NCBI GenBank assembly: GCA_015680685.1
Contig: MNCI01034802.1
Location: forward strand, 151,349-215,348
DNA from: Gnetum montanum
Lineage: Eukaryota; Streptophyta; Gnetopsida; Gnetales; Gnetaceae
Direction: 5' to 3'
Length of the DNA: 64,000 bases
In this document: piece after piece, positions 58,405 through 64,000 of the stretch
Numbering within the stretch: position 1 is the stretch's first letter
How the letters are laid out: the number at the start of each line of letters is the position of its first letter
The notes under the pieces: model-generated
Told to the model about the DNA's origin: nothing
Databases searched by the model: none
The model's input: only the letters and a program-made list of their open reading frames with translations
Made by a program: the position numbers and the translations under genes

Positions 58405-59529
58405 GTGACGATGCTTCATCCCAGCGTCAGTCAGATATTGTTTCTCCATTAACAGCTCCCATAAACGAGCTTCAATGGTCAAAGTAGCACAGCCTTTGGT
58501 AAAGATGGAAGATTAGTAACAATAGCAGTGTCTTATGCATACCGAGCCTTTGGTAAAGATGGAAGATTGGTAACAATAGCAATGGTCTTATGCATACTGA
58601 TCTTATGTGATGTGTTAGATGTTGCGACTGGTAGTTGGATAGATGTTGTGACTGGTAGTTGGAATGGAGGATTGGTAACAATAGTAGTGGTCTAGTATGT
58701 ATTTATGCTTTATAGATCATGCTTGGTATTTATGCATATGAGCTATGTGGTGATGCTCAATTTGTATTTGGTATATGCATATGATGTATGTATGTATGAT
58801 GACATTATTAGGGGTTGAATTTTGATGTTAAGTTCTCATGTATTAGTTATGGGCAGTATATTATATGTTTTGTATTTTTATATTTTTAAAAACATAAACA
58901 TATTTCCTTATTTCTTTTGTCAGTTTAGGTTCATGTGCATTTTCTTTAGAAATCTTTCTTACTACTATAGTTGATTTTTGATGCTTGTTTTGGACCTATG
59001 AATTTGTTTGGAACTTGGATTTGAGCTTGTTGCTATTCTTGGTGCTTAGGTTTAGGAGCCAGTGGAACTAGAATAGTCTTGTCTATGTTTTAGGTTCTTT
59101 GCAGTCATTTTGTACTTTCATGATTATCATATTGATTGGTGAATTTTATTTATTTATTCCTTAGTTCCTTATTTTTAATTCAAATTGTAACCTTGTGTGT
59201 ATGGGCTTGTAGTACATTTAGATGGATTGGATGTGTTCGATTTTAATTTGATTATGTATATAAAAATTATATCATTTTGTATTATCTATTTATGATGAAT
59301 TTAGCATGTGGAAATTGGTGGATGCATGTTTGATGCTTGTTGCATGAGATGAAGCTTATTGGAGATTGTAGGGATTCATTGTAGTACTTCAGAGTTATGC
59401 TAGGTTTTGTTCATATGATTTTGAGGAATTTGTTGAATTTTTTCGCACTTTAGGTTTATGTTGTTATATAGGTGGTGGGTCATAATGAACTCTTAACTAG
59501 GCCATGATAGGGATATTTTACACATGCGA
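58405..59529. other. No gene seen; TPS 3' flank
   Basis: AT-rich sequence downstream of the TPS stop. It starts with the repeats listed at 58491 and has no frame with family motifs. No clear poly(A) signal could be singled out. Confidence 0.5.
58491..58664. repeat. Short tandem repeats, 54 bp and 24 bp
   Basis: AGCCTTTGGTAAAGATGG begins at 58491 and again at 58545 (54-bp period). Then ATGTTG(C/T)GACTGGTAGTTGG occurs twice with a 24-bp period from about 58619. A third GGATTGGTAACAATAG follows. Confidence 0.85.
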
Positions 59530-59903
59530 GTTCAAATGCATTTAAGTGAAGTGCATGACAGTAAAGTACATTAAAAGAAACATTAATCTATTCTCAGTGC
59601 TGGAAGGATTATCAAAATAGTTCATTTTTATCCCCGTCACACTGCTATACTCAAGTACATTAGTTCTTAAACAAACAATTGTATACACTTAAACTCCTTT
59701 TGCGAGCACTTCGAAAATATTCTAACTTTGGAGAAAATAAACTGTAAGAGTTTTGCAACTTTGACTGAGAACTCAAAAAATGACTCAAATTGGGAGCCTA
59801 GGTGCTATATTTATAAGCTAGCGTATACCCCTCAATGTTGGATACTCGACATCACATCAAAACCCTAACATTGGAGCAAATTAAAAACACATTTCATCAT
59901 ACC
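59530..59903 (-). repeat. 3' LTR fragment, 374 bp
   Basis: Aligns with 26771-27137, including the minus-strand TATAAATATAGCAC box near 59808-59821. Similarity stops sharply at 59530 although the other LTR seems to go on for about 530 bp more, so this copy is truncated on the side facing the TPS gene. Confidence 0.7.
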
Positions 59904-59913
59904 CCCATGAATA

Positions 59914-62060
59914 AATGGAAACTCACTCTCGAGTGAAGAAGAGGAAGAAAAAATTCTTTACAAAATATTCAATAGGTATGGGATTATTGACTGACATACA
60001 AACTGGCTTAGATGGAACATACAGGCTTTGAGTGTCCAAGTGTACAGAGATACAATCTTTACAAAATTGGGTGTCCATGATAAGAGAAGGCAACACCCTG
60101 AATAACACTAAAATCCAACACCTCTTAGTAGCAAAAGAATGAGAGAGAAGATTCAACAATCATGAATGGTCCTCATTGTGTGGTATTGCTACATCATCCT
60201 TGGTGAAGATAGTTCCACTTTAGTCCATGCTTCTCACTGCAATCACAATAGAATCATGAATTAGTATGTGATGTGTAACACATAGCTATTAAATGCCTTG
60301 TCTCATTGGTGGTTACACTTGGCTAAGTTGTGATTGTGGTAGATTGATTCCTTTAGTAGTGTTAGTGGGAAGTTTGACAAATAGGTTTCAATAGATAAGC
60401 GGTTCATTAAATTTGAAAAATTTTAACACAAGGAAATATTTGAAGAGGGTGTAAGAATTTACAATAATAAAAAGGAAAATTCATTAAAAAATGTTTTGAA
60501 GATGTGCACAATTGGATGTCATTGATGGGGTAAATAAAAAGAATTTAATTGTAAGAGTGTCTAAGGGTAAAGAATTTAACTAATCCAACCAAAAGATATG
60601 CAAGTGGGTCCTTCCCAAAGCAGGCATAGGCCTTTTATGCCCTTGAATAACTTCAAACGAAAGAGTCTATGGGCTCTATGGATGATTAATGATTACAAAA
60701 ATTCAAGTACAAAAACCCAAAAGAAACTAACTAAGAATTCCAACATATCAAACTAGAACATCGAACAAGAAAATGCAACCAGTAGTGAGGTGAGACATGG
60801 AAAGCATAGATGGATAAGAGAGAGTGGAATGGAGTTTTTGATTAAGGTCACATAAAGCCCCTTGTGGATTTTATGGTTAAATGACTTGGTAAGATCCATC
60901 ATTAGTCCAAACCAAAATCAACCACATTTAGTGACTTTGCATCATCATTCTAAGACCAGTCCATCCCTTAAGACATAAGAGTGCTACCACATAATGACCA
61001 TCATTCCTTATTAGAGAAGAAAAGAGAAGTAGGAAATGAGGAAGGGCCTTAGTTAGAGGGAACTAGTCCCATAACTAGTGCTTGTAGCCCATTATTGAGT
61101 CTAAGGGATGTGCTTTGAATTCGCATTATTATTTTTTTGAAACGGAAACCACACCATGCAAAGATACATGCATTTATTTTTTCTAAGGGGTGTGCTTTGA
61201 ATTCTCATCTTCTTTTTCTTTCTTTTCTTGATGAGAACCATACCATGCAAAGACATATGCATTGATTTTTTTTCTAAGGGGTTTGCTTTAAATTCTCATC
61301 TTTTTTTTGTCTCTTTTTCTTTCTTTGATGACAACCACACCATGCAAAGACTTATTCAACTTCCTTTTATTGGTTGACATGGAATTGTAAGAAATCCATG
61401 AAAACACACATGCATCTAGGTAAACAGAAAGACACAAAGAATACCGAATCCACTTGAAGCCACACCCTATTCAAACCTTTAAATCCTTTCCAATTCCAGA
61501 AACTACTGAAGTCACAAATTTATTAAAGTTTTATTAATGACAAAGGGATTGCACATTTCCAAAACAAGGAAAACCATAGAGTTTGTGGATGGGTGGATGT
61601 TGTGGACTCACTACCTATTGCATGAAAAAGAAACCATGTCCTAATTATTCGTAATGAAATTCTAAGCCAAAACCAAACACCAACAATCAAATAGCAAAAA
61701 AGTACACGCCACCATCAAATGCATTACCATTGTACTTGGTACTTATTAACAAAAAGTTAGAAAGTCACACAAACATAAAAACAAAACAAAACAAAAAAAT
61801 AAAATATAAAAGAAGATGAAAAATATTCAAAAAATAGCAAATGCACTAATGATGGTGTAAAAAAATAATTAGAAAATATTAATAACATGAAAATAAGAAG
61901 TAAAATAAAGATTGTGTAAAACAAAAAGTTGTAAAACAAAAAATGTGTAAAACAAAAAACAAAAAGTTGAAAAACTAAAGAGCTACTTATATGGTTAGCA
62001 TGCACAACCATCTCCCCCATAACTAAGTTGAAAGGAGGAGATCTAAAATATGGAGTGTGG
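59914..62060 (-). other. Long 3' UTR of gypsy element
   Basis: No conserved domain. Contains an 82-91 bp tandem repeat (61101-61351) and an A-rich tract (61750-61980). The 103-codon minus-strand frame at 61757-62068 is T-rich and hydrophobic only because of base composition, except its start, which is the end of integrase. Confidence 0.55.
61101..61351. repeat. 82-91 bp tandem repeat, three units
   Basis: Units begin CTAAGGG(A/G)TGTGCTTTGAATTC-like at 61101, 61183 and 61274. Each ends with CCATGCAAAGA and has a variable T/C-rich middle. Confidence 0.85.
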
Positions 62061-62995
62061 TTGTCCATTCAATGAGGCTTTTGTTGTATTAGTTGGCTTA
62101 TGCTCATTGAAAGGTTTAATTTGTTGGATGTTGACTAGTTGTTTCTTGTTTGGGCTCTCAAGCTTGTAGATCATCATGGCATCAAAAGGAAAAGTCTCAT
62201 AAATGATGTAAGGTCCTTCCTAGAATGTTTGAAACTTAGTTTGTTCAGGTACGTGTGTGGGGTTCCAATAGAGAACCTTATCTCTTGGTTGAAATTTAAC
62301 TTTTTTGATTTCTAGGTCATGATGCTTTTTGTGCTACCAATTGTTTTCATCTAGCATGTTGAAATTCATTAGTCTTTCTTTTTTGGGCTAAACTCAAGTC
62401 AAGGTCAAGGCCACAAGTTGTTGAAAGTATATGGAGGTTAGATTGAATAGGAAGTGTTGGTAATTTTCTGTACATAAGCTCATAGGGGGAGTAGCCTATA
62501 GGAAGTTTCCATGTTGAGTGGTAGACCCAAAGGGCATCATTGAGTTTTGTGCTCTAGTATTTCCTATACTTGCTAACGGTTCTTGTTAGTATCCTTGTGA
62601 TTTCCTTAGTGATAAACTTAGCTTGACCATTAGCTTGGGGATGGTAAGGTGTTGTGAGTTTGTGTTCAACCCTAAAGCATTGCATGAGCTTTCGAAAAGT
62701 AGTGCCTATGAAGTAAGTTTCATTATTAAAAATTAATGCACATGGCACACCAAACCTATTTGCAACATTTTGTTGTACAAACCGAGTAGTAGTAGAAGAT
62801 GTACAGTTGATGATGACTGTTGCTTCTGCCCATTTTGTACAATAGTCAACAGCGACTATGATGTACACCTTTCTGTATGACATGGGCATGATGGAATCCA
62901 TGAAATCAATGCCCCAGATGTCGAAGGATTCCAATGGTTGAATCCATTGTTAAGGTTCCTCCATTTGAGAAATCATTCCACCATCTCGTTGGCAT
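62060..62995 (-). pseudogene. Integrase of right-hand gypsy element
   Basis: The zinc-finger piece HYANSCERCQRDGMIS (about 62960-63015) leads to the core (62554-62934) with WGIDFMDSIMPM, VAVDYCTKWAEA, LIFNNETYFIG and PYHPQANGQAKFITKE. The tail near 62090-62220 reads EGPYIIYETFPFDAMMIYKL and VNIQQIKPFNEHKP. Asn-Asn replaces the usual Asp at the second catalytic position, and the Glu region reads AKFI, so Glu is also changed. Catalysis is unlikely. Confidence 0.85.
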
Positions 62996-63329
62996 CGTTC
63001 ACAAGAGTTGGCATAATGGTGAGCATCTCTGAAGATTATTGGCCAATAGTATCCTACCATCAAGATTTTCATGGCCATGCATCTTCAAGCATAGTGTCCT
63101 CCATAAGGACCTTTGTGAGCATCTTGGAGAACACGTAGTTGATCAGCATCAGGAACACACCAATGAACCAGGCCTTTGACGAACACCTTGTACAGATATC
63201 TATTGATTTCCATGAAGTGTTTTAGCTAGTGAAGAAACTACTGTTTCTTCCAGTGGTCTAGCCCTTGTGGCATATCCTGAGTAAGAAGATATGTGAGAAT
63301 GCCATCATACCAATTAGGTTCATTAGGTA

Positions 63330-63700
63330 ATTATTTAGTTATAGCTTTAGCAAATAAGAGTTCATGAGAAAACATATCAAATAATGGATCTTCTTCCTCT
63401 TTGTTGTCCCATCGCAATTGAGACAAGTGATCAATAACCACATTATGTCTTTTTGATCTACCATTGTAAGATCGAATTCTTGCAAGATCACCAGCCACCA
63501 TATGACACAGGGTCTTACCATTGGCTTATTCATCAGGAATTGGATGGTACTATGGTCTATGTGCACAAACATGTTGTATCTAAGCACATAGTGCTTGAAC
63601 TTTTCTAGAGCAAACACCACTGCCATCAATTATTTTTCTGTAGTGGTGTAGTTTACTTGTGCACCCACAATGCTTTAGCTAGCATAGTGGATGTAATATG
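63330..63700 (-). pseudogene. RNase H of right-hand gypsy element
   Basis: The frame at 63339-63629 has MAVVFALEKFKHYVLRYNMF, then HIDHSTIQFLMNK and WWLVILQEFDLTMVDQKD, the standard order of gypsy RNase H. Upstream on the minus strand, with a stop between, is IVGAQVNYTTTEK. Nearly identical to 1242-1462. Confidence 0.85.
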
Positions 63701-64000
63701 GAAATTTCTTGTCATATAACTATGTAAGCACAACTCCCAAAGCATAATTTGATGCATTTATCATGATATGAAATGGTCTAGACTAGTCAGGTGCTTGTAG
63801 AATTGGAGTTTCTACAAGTTTCTCTTTTAGCTATTGGAATGCTTTTCCACATTCTGTAGTCCAGATGAAGGGAGCATATTTCTTTGTTAGCTCCAGCAAC
63901 GGCTTTGCAATTTTAGAGAAATTCTCTATGAATCACCAATAGTAGCCAGTATGTCCAAGGAATGACTAAACATCTTTAATAGTTTCTAGTTGATGAGTTA
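63700..64000 (-). pseudogene. Reverse transcriptase end, running off the window
   Basis: On the minus strand: [29 protein letters not shown] and [13 protein letters not shown], the thumb/connection region of gypsy RT, with stops. The catalytic part lies beyond the right edge. Confidence 0.8.

Larger units (their letters stand above)
59530..64000 (-). mobile_element. Ty3/gypsy element, 3' half, minus strand
   Basis: Order on the minus strand: RT end (64000-63700), RNase H, integrase, long 3' UTR, polypurine tract (CATGGGGGTA, near 59904-59913), 3' LTR starting TGATGAAATG at 59903. The LTR is cut at about 59530 by loss of its other end. The element continues past the right edge. Same family as 1-1462; the LTR is related to 26771-27137. 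Confidence 0.85.

Noticed and set aside
61757-62068. A Phe-rich 103-codon frame resembling transmembrane segments
   Set aside because: It follows an A-rich tract of the element's 3' UTR; only its first residues belong to the integrase end.

Overview
This is plant nuclear DNA, most likely from a gymnosperm (conifer or yew relative). It has no bacterial gene organisation, the background is AT-rich, nested LTR retrotransposons dominate, there are two GC-rich plant L1-type LINEs and a hAT transposase relic, and the only recognisable host gene is an intron-containing terpene synthase of the gymnosperm TPS-d type. The genus cannot be fixed from the window alone.

Layout. 1-1462: minus-strand Ty3/gypsy pol remnant (integrase, RNase H). 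1463-23290: a plus-strand Ty3/gypsy element with Tat-like features (LTR, PBS, gag, protease, RT, RNase H plus a second RNase H-like domain, integrase). It is interrupted twice. A complete LTR element with target duplication lies inside gag (4692-11595). A foreign block lies between protease and RT (about 14540-20400) and holds an antisense, multi-exon, decayed reading frame and a hairpin-repeat region. 23295-27137: minus-strand gag plus LTR of another gypsy element, abutting the RT of a further plus-strand gypsy fragment (27138-29440). 29440-42745: AT-rich old repeat DNA with LTR-like pieces, one unrecognised decayed coding-like block and a possible tRNA-derived SINE head.

42759-48585 is a nearly full-length L1-type LINE (copy A), followed by a minus-strand hAT transposase relic (48640-50335). 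The terpene synthase runs from 50396 to 58404 on the plus strand in ten exons. Its intron 7 contains a second LINE of the same family (copy B, 52172-57351), flanked by a perfect 16-bp target duplication that lies on the pyrimidine tract of the intron's 3' splice site. The gene also has a 1-nt frameshift beside the RHx8W motif, a GC donor in its last intron, and a 63/46/63-bp tandem triplication in exon 9 that shifts the frame. It is best read as a pseudogene, although its DDxxD motif and most splice sites survive.

58405-59530 is non-coding with short tandem repeats. From 59530 to the window end lies a minus-strand gypsy element: 3' LTR fragment, polypurine tract, long 3' untranslated region, integrase, RNase H, and RT running off the edge. 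It is the same family as the remnant at 1-1462. All transposon coding regions carry stops or deletions, except ORF1 of LINE copy B and the protease frame of the nested element. In LINEs A and B the premature stops fall mostly at CHG sites, as expected from long-term plant DNA methylation.
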